Assembly: GCA_004357415.1 (NCBI GenBank)
Contig: SMVY01000088.1
Location: 1 to 17,698 of the forward strand
DNA: 17,698 nucleotides
Reading direction: 5' to 3'
Source of the DNA: Gemmatimonadota bacterium
Lineage (GTDB): Bacteria > Gemmatimonadota > Gemmatimonadetes > Gemmatimonadales > GWC2-71-9
Shown one piece after another: positions 6,692-17,698 of the stretch (position 1 is its first letter; each line of letters starts with the position of its first letter). Position numbers and translations under genes: made by a program. Under the pieces are notes generated by a model that saw nothing but the letters and a program-made list of their open reading frames with translations, had not been told where the DNA came from and did no database searches.

Positions 6692-6711
6692 CACAACTAC
6701 CAGGTCCCTCA

Positions 6712-7677
6712 ATGCCCTCTGCCCTCATCACCGGAATTACCGGCCAGGACGGCTCCTATCTGGCGGAACTGCTGCTCGAGAAAGGCTATCAGGTGTTCGG
6801 TGTCGTCCGCCGGACCAGCCAGCAAGGCTACCAGCGTATCGAGCACCTGCTCGATCAGCTGGAGCTCCTCCCAGCCGATCTCCTGGACCAGCACTCGCTG
6901 ACCGGCGTCGTCCACGACACCAAGCCCGATGAGGTGTACAACCTCGGGGCCCAGTCCTATGTGCCCACCTCCTGGACCCAGCCGGTACTCACCGGCGAGT
7001 TCACCGCCCTCGGCGTGACTCGAATCCTCGAGGCCGTCCGGCTGGCGCACCCGGAAGCGCGCTTCTACCAGGCCAGCTCCTCCGAGATGTTCGGCAAGGT
7101 TACCGAGACGCCCCAACGGGAGTCGACCCCATTCCACCCGCGCTCTCCCTATGGCGTTGCCAAGGTGTACGGCCACTGGATTACCGTCAACTACCGCGAG
7201 TCCTACGGGATGTACGCGGTCAGCGGCATCCTCTTCAACCACGAATCTCCCAGGCGCGGCATCGAATTCGTGACTCGCAAGGTCACCGACGGCGCGGCCC
7301 GTATCAAACTGGGACTGGCCGGAGAGTTGCGGTTGGGGAACCTCGACGCCCAGAGGGACTGGGGCTGGGCCGGGGACTACGTCGACGCCATGTGGCGGAT
7401 GCTGCAGCAACCCGAGCCGGAGGACTATGTCATCGGCACCGGGCTTACCCACAGCGTCCGCGATCTGGTGGAGATCGCCTTCACCCGCGTCGGCCTCGAT
7501 TGGCAATCCTACGTCAAGCAGGACCCCAAGTTCATCCGGCCGGCGGAGGTCGACGTCCTCCTGGCCGATCCCTCGAAGGCCAAAGCCCGGTTGGACTGGG
7601 AACCCCGAGTCGGATTCGAGGAGATGATCATACGCATGGTCGATGCCGATCTCGAACGACTGGCGATTCATAAATGA
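6712..7677 (+). CDS. gmd: GDP-mannose 4,6-dehydratase
   Basis: Converts GDP-D-mannose to GDP-4-keto-6-deoxy-D-mannose using tightly bound NADP, the entry point to GDP-rhamnose, GDP-fucose and GDP-perosamine. It is an extended SDR of 321 aa. The nucleotide-binding GITGQDGSY is at residues 8-16 and the NADP-type VVRRTS at 31-36. The catalytic residues are Ser123 and Glu125 in ASSSEMFG, with Tyr147 and Lys151 in SPYGVAK. The substrate-site motif NHESPRRGIEFVTRK (176-190) is diagnostic for Gmd among related dehydratases. It is the first gene of an overlapping operon. The stop overlaps the next start in ATGA, consistent with the product being passed to the reductase made next. Confidence 0.95.
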   Translation: MPSALITGITGQDGSYLAELLLEKGYQVFGVVRRTSQQGYQRIEHLLDQLELLPADLLDQHSLTGVVHDTKPDEVYNLGAQSYVPTSWTQPVLTGEFTALGVTRILEAVRLAHPEARFYQASSSEMFGKVTETPQRESTPFHPRSPYGVAKVYGHWITVNYRESYGMYAVSGILFNHESPRRGIEFVTRKVTDGAARIKLGLAGELRLGNLDAQRDWGWAGDYVDAMWRMLQQPEPEDYVIGTGLTHSVRDLVEIAFTRVGLDWQSYVKQDPKFIRPAEVDVLLADPSKAKARLDWEPRVGFEEMIIRMVDADLERLAIHK

Positions 7678-8607
7678 AGGTTCTGGTGACGGGTGCCGAC
7701 GGCTTCGTCGGCCGGTACCTCGTCCGCTCGCTCCTCGGGCGGGGCGACCGGGTGGTCGCCGCGGTACGCCCGGGTGGCCCCGATCCCGATACCTGGCTCC
7801 CGCCAGACGGGCGAGAGCGGGTCGAGACGGTGGACTTGGAACTGACGGAACCACACGGCGCGGATGCCGTGGCCGGGCACCCCGTCGACGGCGTGGTGCA
7901 TCTGGCGGCGCTCGCCTCAGGGGCAGAGGCGAGAGCCCACCCTGAGGAGGCGTGGGCGGCCAACGTGCTCGGCACGTTGCGGCTGCTCGACGCCGTGGCT
8001 GCCCGGCCGGGGAGCGCCGACAACACCAAGGTTCTGGTGATCTCGACGGCGGAAGTCTACGGCCGCGGCTCCGGGATCGCTCGGACCGAGGAAGACAGGA
8101 TAGACCCGGTGTCGCCCTACGCCGCCACCAAGGCGGCCGCGGAACTCGCCGCCGGGGACGTTGCCCGCAGGACCGGCTTGGCCGTGATGCTCGCCCGGCC
8201 GTTTCCCCACACCGGGGTGGGCCAGGCCGCCAATTACGTAATCCCGAGTTTTCTGGAGCGGCTGATCGAGGCCAAGCGGCAAGGGGCCTCCACCATCGCC
8301 ACCGGAAACCTCGATCCGGTGCGCGACATCCTGGATGTCCGGGATGTGGTCGACGCCTACCTCGCGCTTCTCGACCGCGGTTTCCCGGGGGAGGCGTACA
8401 ACGTTGCCGGCGGGACGGGGTATAGTGTACGGGAGATCCTGCGGATCATGGCCGGCCTCGTGGGGATCGAGGTGGAGCCACAGCCTGATCCGGCGTTACA
8501 GCGGCCCGCCGACATCCCCCATCTGGTGGGAGACGCAAGCAAACTTCGTGATACCACCGGATGGCAGCCGCGCATCCCCTTCGAGCAAACGCTAGCCGAA
8601 ATGGTGC

Positions 8608-8624
<17 letters not shown>
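7674..8624 (+). CDS. rmd: GDP-4-keto-6-deoxy-D-mannose reductase, Rmd-like
   Basis: An extended SDR of 316 aa, likely reducing the Gmd product at C4 to GDP-D-rhamnose. The Rossmann motif TGADGFVG is at residues 6-13. The catalytic set is Ser124/Thr125 in STAEVYG, with Tyr149 and Lys153 in SPYAATK. The later blocks GNLDPVRDILDVRDVVDAY, GEAYNVAGG and RPADIPHLVGDASKLR match the Rmd pattern much better than GDP-fucose synthase. The usual ARPFNHTG block reads ARPFPHTG here. It overlaps gmd by 4 bp and carB by 17 bp. It could instead be a related 4-keto-sugar reductase or epimerase, but directly after gmd the Rmd role is the simplest reading. The stereochemistry of the product is inferred, not proven. 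Confidence 0.85.
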
Positions 8625-11864
<3,240 letters not shown>

Positions 11865-11868
<4 letters not shown>

Positions 11869-12839
11869 CGGCGCGAGATCCACGGTTCATCGCCAGTCTG
11901 CGTGAGGCCACCCGCGGTGAAGTACGGGAAAACGAGCCGCTGGCCGGCTACAGCACCTTTCGGATCGGCGGCCCCGCCACGGTCGTCTTCCCCGCCGGGC
12001 CCGAAGACGTCGCCATTGCCCTGAGGCACGCCGACAATGCCGGTGTTTCGTGGTTCGCCCTCGGGCTGGGATCCAACGTGCTCCTTCCCGACGCCGGGTT
12101 GGAGGCCTTGGTCATCAGGCTCGGCAAGGGCCTCGACGGGGTACGATCCGATGGCGATCGCTGGTGGTTCGGCGCGGGCCTCCCGGCTCCCTTGGTGGCC
12201 CGGCAGACGGCCGCAGCCGGATTTGCCGGGCTCCACAAGATGGTGGGTGTGCCCGGCACCGTCGGGGGTGGCGTCTTCATGAACGCCGGGTGCCACGGTG
12301 CCGAATGGGCCGATGTCGTCCAACGCGTCACCGTGGTGGACCCGAACGGGGTCGACCGGGTGCTCGATCGTGAGGAAATCCCTTTCCGCTATCGCCGAAG
12401 TGGGCTGGAGAGGGTCATCGTGCTGGAAACCGAGGTAGCGCTGCACCAGGCAGAACCGGCGCTGCTGGAGCAGGAAGTGCGTGATCTGTTCGAGTGGCGT
12501 CAACGGGGCACGCCGTTCAACCAGCCCTGCTGCGGCTCGACCTTTACCAATCCGGACCTGCCGCCCGGCGGCCATCCCAGCGGATTGCGATCGGCGGGCC
12601 AGTTTCTCGACGCGGCCGACCTCAAGGGGTACACCATCGGCCGGGTACAAGTTTCTCCCCTCCACGCCAACTACTTCGTCAATCTCGGCGGAGGAACGGC
12701 GGATGACGTCCGCCGGCTCATCGAGCACGCTCGAGACCGGGTCCGTGACCGATTCGGCGTCCGGCTGGAACTCGAGGTGAAAGTCGTTTCCCCGGCGGGG
12801 GAGATCGAACCGACTGATGGAGTACGCACCGATGGCTGA
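11865..12839 (+). CDS. murB: UDP-N-acetylenolpyruvoylglucosamine reductase
   Basis: Reduces UDP-GlcNAc-enolpyruvate to UDP-MurNAc with NADPH and FAD, the second committed step of peptidoglycan synthesis, in the cytosol. It has 324 aa. The FAD-binding part shows YSTFRIGGPA (29-38), LGLGSNVLL and GVPGTVGGGVFMNAG (128-142). The C-terminal domain has PCCGSTFTNP, with Ser225 as the likely proton donor, and Glu304 in LELEVKV as the partner acid. Lengths and loops fit the shorter type II MurB. It starts at GTG 11865, which overlaps the carB stop in GTGA. murB normally sits with murC/ftsQ or alone, so here it ties peptidoglycan supply to the surface-sugar operon. Its end overlaps the acetyltransferase by 8 bp. 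Confidence 0.95.
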
Positions 12840-13422
12840 CTATTTCGTACACCAGTCCAGTTTCGTCGACGAGGGGGCCGTCATCGGCGACGGCACCAAG
12901 ATCTGGCATTTCTGCCACGTCATGCGCGGCGCGGAGATCGGGGAACGCTGCAACCTGGGCCAAAACGTGGTGGTGATGCCCGGCGCCAGGCTGGGGAACA
13001 ACGTGAAGGTCCAGAACAACGTGTCGATCTACCAGGGCGTCATCCTCGAGGACGACACCTTCTGCGGCCCGAGTTGTGTATTCACCAACGTGCAAACGCC
13101 TCGAAGCCACGTCTCTAGGCGCGAGGAGTACCTGGAAACCCGGGTCAAACGCGGGGCCACCATCGGCGCCAACGCCACTATCGTGTGTGGTGTGACGCTG
13201 GGAGAGTTTTGCCTGATCGGTGCCGGGGCAGTGGTGACCAAGGACGTGCAGCCCTATGCCCTCGTCGTCGGCGTGCCCGGGCGCCAAACCGGATGGGTTT
13301 GCCGTTGCGGTGTGCCCCTCACTGTGGCGGATGGTCCCGGCGAATGCAGCCGGTGCGGCGCTCGCTACCGGGAGTCGGATGGTCGGTTGGAGTCGATTGA
13401 CCCACCTAGCTCGAGCGGCTAA
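12832..13422 (+). CDS. wbpD: UDP-amino-sugar N-acetyltransferase (WbpD/WlbB-like), left-handed beta-helix
   Basis: A 196-aa hexapeptide-repeat acyltransferase. In WbpD/WlbB this family acetylates the 3-amino group of UDP-2-acetamido-3-amino-2,3-dideoxyglucuronate from acetyl-CoA. Hexapeptide coils run from about residue 9 to 150: GAVIGDGTKI, AEIGERCNLGQNVVV, ARLGNNVKVQNNVSIYQGVI, ATIGANATIVCGVTLG, then IGAGAVVTKDV and VVGVPG. A Cys4 ribbon ends the protein (Cys157, Cys159, Cys172, Cys175), as in many members of this subfamily. Start 12832 (MADYFVHQSS) has GGAG nine bases before it; in-frame ATG 12817 would add five residues. The aminotransferase and dehydrogenase of the same pathway follow after a 101-bp gap. 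The exact substrate is inferred. Confidence 0.85.
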   Translation: MADYFVHQSSFVDEGAVIGDGTKIWHFCHVMRGAEIGERCNLGQNVVVMPGARLGNNVKVQNNVSIYQGVILEDDTFCGPSCVFTNVQTPRSHVSRREEYLETRVKRGATIGANATIVCGVTLGEFCLIGAGAVVTKDVQPYALVVGVPGRQTGWVCRCGVPLTVADGPGECSRCGARYRESDGRLESIDPPSSSG

Positions 13423-13425
13423 GTT
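13397..13425 (+). promoter_or_regulatory. Weak candidate promoter before the wbpE-like gene
   Basis: TTGACC (13397-13402) and TAAGTT (13420-13425) are 17 bases apart across the end of the acetyltransferase gene. The -35 is good but the -10 matches consensus at only three positions. It is listed because the following gap suggests a new transcription unit. The better -10 look-alike TACGAT (13428-13433) is 25 bases from this -35, which is too far. Confidence 0.2.
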
Positions 13426-13453
13426 GCTACGATGTCATGGTTTGTGAGTTCGA

Positions 13454-13486
13454 GCCCGCGCCCCGGTTCATCCCGCCCGCGCGGGC
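13454..13486 (+). other. GC-rich inverted repeat in the leader of the wbpE-like gene
   Basis: GCCCGCGC (13454-13461) pairs perfectly with GCGCGGGC (13479-13486) around a 17-nt loop; a smaller self-palindrome GCCCGCGCGGGC lies at 13475-13486. It is followed by CCTTTCC, too short a T-run for a clear terminator. It lies in the 101-bp gap between the acetyltransferase and aminotransferase, the only sizeable gap in this otherwise overlapping cluster. It may reduce read-through or shape the leader, or be a chance product of high GC. Confidence 0.35.
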
Positions 13487-13523
13487 CTTTCCGTGCCCCA
13501 GGGAGTCGCGTGCGAGGCGCTTG

Positions 13524-14631
13524 GTGAAGGTCCCCCTGCTGGATCTGGTGTCGCAGCACGCAAGCGTCCGCTCCGAGGTCGAGGCGGCGGTGAACGCCGT
13601 AGTAGAGCGGCAGGGTTTCGTCATGGGTCCCGAGGTGGCCGAACTGGAGCGTCAGATTGCCGACCTCAGCGGGGCCCGGCACGGCGTAGCCTGCGCCAGC
13701 GGCACGGACGCACTCCTGTTGGTACTCCGGAGCCTCGATCTGGCTCCCGGTGACGAGGTCATCACCCCCGCGTTCACCTTCTTCGCCACAGCCGGTGCCA
13801 TCCACAATGTCGGGGGCACACCGGTGTTCGTCGACATCGATCCCGAAACCTTCAACCTCGACCCGACGGCAACCGAGGCGGCGATCACTTCGAGAACCAA
13901 GGCCATCGTCGCGGTACACCTTTACGGTCAGATGGCCGACATGGGCTCACTCGGATCCATTGCTGAAACCCACGGGTTGACCCTGATCGAAGATGCCGCC
14001 CAGGCCATCGGGGCGCGGCGCAAGGTTGGCGGCGAGTGGCGCCGTGCGGGTGAGCTGGGACAAGCCGGGACGTTGTCTTTCTTTCCGACGAAGAATCTGG
14101 GCGGCTGGGGCGACGGCGGTATGGTGGTCACCCAGGACGACGCTCTGGCCGGGCGGCTTCGGTCCATGCGGCTTCACGGTGGCACCCGGGAGTATCTCCA
14201 TGAGGAGGTCGGGCTCAACAGCCGGCTCGATTCGCTCCAAGCGGCGGTCCTGCTGGCAAAGCTGCCACACCTCGAGTCCTGGAGTGCGGCCCGTCGGACA
14301 CACGCGGCTCGATATGCCGCAGGGTTTGCCGGACTCCAATCGGTGATCGCTCCACCCACGGACCCTCTGAACGAGCACATTTTCCACCAATACACCATTC
14401 GGGCCGAGGGCCGGGACGAGTTGCACCAGCACCTGACCGACAATGGGGTGGGGAACAAGATCTACTATCCGTTGGCCCTACATTTGCAGCCGTGCTTTGG
14501 CCACCTGGGCTACCGGCCCGGGAGCCTCCCCGTAACTGAGGAGGCCATGACCACCGTGATATCACTGCCGATCTACCCGGAGTTGACCGAGTCCCAGGTC
14601 GACCGGGTCGTGGAGGTGGTGGGGGCGTTCT

Positions 14632-14639
<8 letters not shown>
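13524..14639 (+). CDS. wbpE: DegT/DnrJ/EryC1 aminotransferase (WbpE-like)
   Basis: A PLP-dependent sugar aminotransferase of 371 aa. In WbpE it moves an amino group from glutamate to the 3-keto group of UDP-2-acetamido-3-keto-glucuronate. It shows VPLLDLVSQHASVRSEV at the start, ASGTDALLLVLRSL for the cofactor phosphate, PAFTFFATAGAI, EDAAQAIGA (Asp157 and Gln160 near the PLP ring), and SFFPTKNLGGWGDGG with Lys190 as the Schiff-base lysine. GTG 13524 is chosen: GAGG at 13514-13517 is six bases before it and it matches the family N-terminus. The frame stays open to ATG 13437, but that extension is Pro/Arg-rich and covers the inverted repeat. It overlaps the wbpA-like gene by 8 bp. Sequence alone does not fix which keto-sugar is used; the neighbours favour WbpE. 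Confidence 0.88.
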
Positions 14640-15929
<1,290 letters not shown>

Positions 15930-15945
<16 letters not shown>

Positions 15946-17234
15946 TGGGGACCGGCTACGTCGGACTCGTGGCGGGGGCTTGTCTCGCCGAAACGGGCAA
16001 CGATGTTGTGTGCGCCGACATCGACGCGGAGAAAATCGCCAAACTCCAGCAAAATGACATCCCCATCTATGAACCTGGTCTGGAAACCTTGGTGCGGAGG
16101 AACCAGGACGAGGGCCGGCTCCGGTTCACCACCGACGTGGGGGCCGCGGTCGAGACCTCCGATGTCGTGTTCATCGCCGTGGGCACCCCACCAGGTGAGG
16201 ATGGATCGGCCGATCTTCAGCATGTGCTGGACGTAGCGCGTACCATCGGCCGGCACCTGACCCGGCCGATCGTCGTCGTCACCAAGTCCACGGTGCCGGT
16301 CGAGACGGCCGAGAAGGTCCGCCGGACGATCGAGGCAGAAACGGATACGCCCTTTTATCTTTGTTCCAACCCGGAGTTCCTCAAGGAAGGCAATGCGGTC
16401 GAAGATTTCATGAAGCCCGACCGCGTGGTCATCGGGGTGGATAGTGATGAGGCCCGGGATGTCATGGGGCGGCTGTACCAGCCGTTCGTCCGCACGGGCA
16501 ATCCGGTTCTGTTCATGGACATCGCGTCGGCCGAGGTCACCAAGTATGCCGCCAACGCCATGCTCGCCAGCCGGATCTCATTCATGAATCAGGTGGCGCA
16601 GTTTTGCGAGCTGGTCGGAGCCGACATCGAAAGCGTCCGCCACGGGATCGCCACCGACAGCCGCATCGGGCCCGCCTTCCTCTTTCCCGGCCCCGGCTAC
16701 GGCGGATCCTGCTTTCCCAAGGACGTCAAGGCCCTCATTCGGTCAGGCAAGGACAGGGGGATGGATTTCGATCTTCTCCAGGCCGTGGAAGACGTCAACG
16801 CCCGGCAAAAGCGGGTCCTGTTCGCCAAGCTTCGTGCCGTGTTGGCGGCGGACCTCCCCTCGGCGACCGTGGCGGTTTGGGGCTTGGCGTTCAAGGCGGA
16901 GACCGACGACATGAGGGAGAGCCCGGCGATTCCACTGATCGAGGCCCTGCTCGACGCCGGCGCCACCGTGCGGGCCCACGATCCCAAAGCCGAGCAGAGC
17001 GCCCGCGAGCTGTTCGACGACCGCATCTACTATGCGAGCGATCCCTACGACGCCGTGACCGGGGCCGACGCGCTGGTGATCGTCACCGAATGGCTGATCT
17101 ATCGCAATCCGGATTTTGAACGGATGCTCTCGCTGATGCGCCGTCCCCTGATCATCGACGGCCGTAACCTGTTCGACCCCAGCCGGATGCGCACGCTGGG
17201 GATCGAACACCACGGAATCGGAAGGGCTTCATGA
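15930..17234 (+). CDS. ugd: UDP-glucose 6-dehydrogenase, apparent ATC start
   Basis: Oxidises UDP-glucose to UDP-glucuronate with two NAD, for acidic polysaccharide and as substrate for the decarboxylase encoded next. It has 434 aa in this reading. It shows HVTIVGTGYVGLVAGACLAE for NAD, IPIYEPGLE, VGTPPGEDGSADL, TKSTVPVETAEKV, NPEFLKEGNAVEDFMKPDRV, then GPGYGGSCFPKDV with catalytic Cys261, and WGLAFKAETDDMRESPAI. The start is unusual. Family members begin Met just before the HVTIV strand, and here that codon is ATC (15930) behind a strong ribosome site. GTG 15945 would remove the first beta strand; ATG 15828 would add 34 residues deep within wbpA. An assembly error turning ATG into ATC cannot be excluded. 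It overlaps uxs in ATGA. Confidence 0.88.
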
Positions 17235-17698
17235 GGGTGCTGATTACCGGCGCCGCCGGATTCCTCGGATCGCACCTGACCGATCGCTTCCTCTCGGATG
17301 GGCACGACGTCGTCGGGGTCGACAATTTCCTGACCGGCTCACCCGACAACATTGCGCACCTCATGGGGAACGAGCACTTCCAGTTCATCCAGCACGACGT
17401 CACCAACTTCATCTACGTTCCCGGGTCGCTCGACGGCGTGCTCCATTTCGCCTCACCCGCCAGCCCGGTGGATTATTTGCAACTCCCGATCCAGACCCTC
17501 AAGGTGGGATCGCTGGGAACCCACAAGGCCCTCGGGTTGGCCAAGGCCAAGGACGCCCGCTTCCTGCTGGCGTCGACCTCGGAAGTATACGGCGACCCGC
17601 AGGTGCATCCCCAACCGGAATCGTACTGGGGGCACGTCAACCCCGTCGGCCCCCGCGGGGTCTACGACGAGGCCAAACGGTTCGCCGAGGCCATGACC
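17231..17698 (+). CDS. uxs: UDP-glucuronate decarboxylase (UDP-xylose synthase), 3' end outside window
   Basis: The first 156 residues of an extended SDR that converts UDP-glucuronate to UDP-xylose with retained NAD. It shows TGAAGFLGSHL (6-16), DNFLTG, HDVTNFIYVPGSLDGVLHFA in pieces, and the UXS-specific block ASPASPVDYLQLPIQTLKVG. The active site has STSEVYGDPQVHPQPESYWG, then Tyr145 and Lys149 in GVYDEAKRFAEA. ESYWGHVNPVGPRGVYDEAKR is distinctive for UXS compared with dTDP-glucose dehydratase. The start ATG 17231 overlaps the ugd stop by 4 bp, so substrate-making and substrate-using enzymes are coupled. The frame is still open at the last base. UXS is normally about 310-320 aa, so roughly half is missing. 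Confidence 0.92.
   Translation, partial: MRVLITGAAGFLGSHLTDRFLSDGHDVVGVDNFLTGSPDNIAHLMGNEHFQFIQHDVTNFIYVPGSLDGVLHFASPASPVDYLQLPIQTLKVGSLGTHKALGLAKAKDARFLLASTSEVYGDPQVHPQPESYWGHVNPVGPRGVYDEAKRFAEAMT

Noticed and set aside
13437..13523. Extension of the aminotransferase to ATG 13437
   Set aside because: The added 29 residues are Pro/Arg-rich and cross a GC hairpin; GTG 13524 has a spaced GAGG and matches the family start.

Overview
GC-rich bacterial DNA, densely packed and almost all read on the + strand. Gene content and order fit a diderm (Gram-negative-type) bacterium. The long TPR protein next to pyrD/pyrF and the high GC suggest Gemmatimonadota or a similar phylum, but this is inference; no rRNA or other decisive marker is present. 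I see no mobile element, CRISPR array, tRNA or rRNA.

Layout. (1) 1-3304: the 3' part of a TPR-repeat protein, then pyrD and pyrF (the last two steps of UMP synthesis) and a small predicted secreted protein, all touching or overlapping. (2) 3305-6412: a good sigma70-type promoter, then the alpha operon rpmJ-rpsM-rpsK-rpsD-rpoA-rplQ, closed by a strong hairpin plus T-tract terminator. (3) 6432-6711: rpmB alone on the minus strand, convergent with rplQ and divergent from the next operon. Its own candidate promoter and a 10-bp palindrome lie in the divergent gap. (4) 6712-13422: gmd-rmd-carB-murB-wbpD-like, every junction overlapping. (5) 13423-13523: a 101-bp gap holding a GC-rich hairpin. (6) 13524-17698: wbpE-like aminotransferase, wbpA-like UDP-GlcNAc dehydrogenase, UDP-glucose dehydrogenase (ugd) and the 5' part of a UDP-glucuronate decarboxylase (uxs), which runs off the window.

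How the genes work together. gmd and rmd should turn GDP-mannose into a GDP-6-deoxyhexose, most likely GDP-D-rhamnose. The wbpA, wbpE and wbpD homologues are three of the four enzymes that make UDP-2,3-diacetamido-2,3-dideoxyglucuronic acid. The 3-dehydrogenase WbpB is missing from the window. ugd and uxs give UDP-glucuronate and UDP-xylose. The right half is therefore a nucleotide-sugar supply block for a surface polysaccharide (O-antigen, capsule or exopolysaccharide), with no glycosyltransferase, flippase or polymerase yet in view. carB (pyrimidine and arginine precursor) and murB (peptidoglycan) sit inside it by translational overlap.

The most unusual single signal is the start of ugd. 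The conserved N-terminus and a strong Shine-Dalgarno sequence point to an ATC codon at 15930 instead of ATG/GTG/TTG. I found no convincing wholly new system; most genes belong to well-known families.
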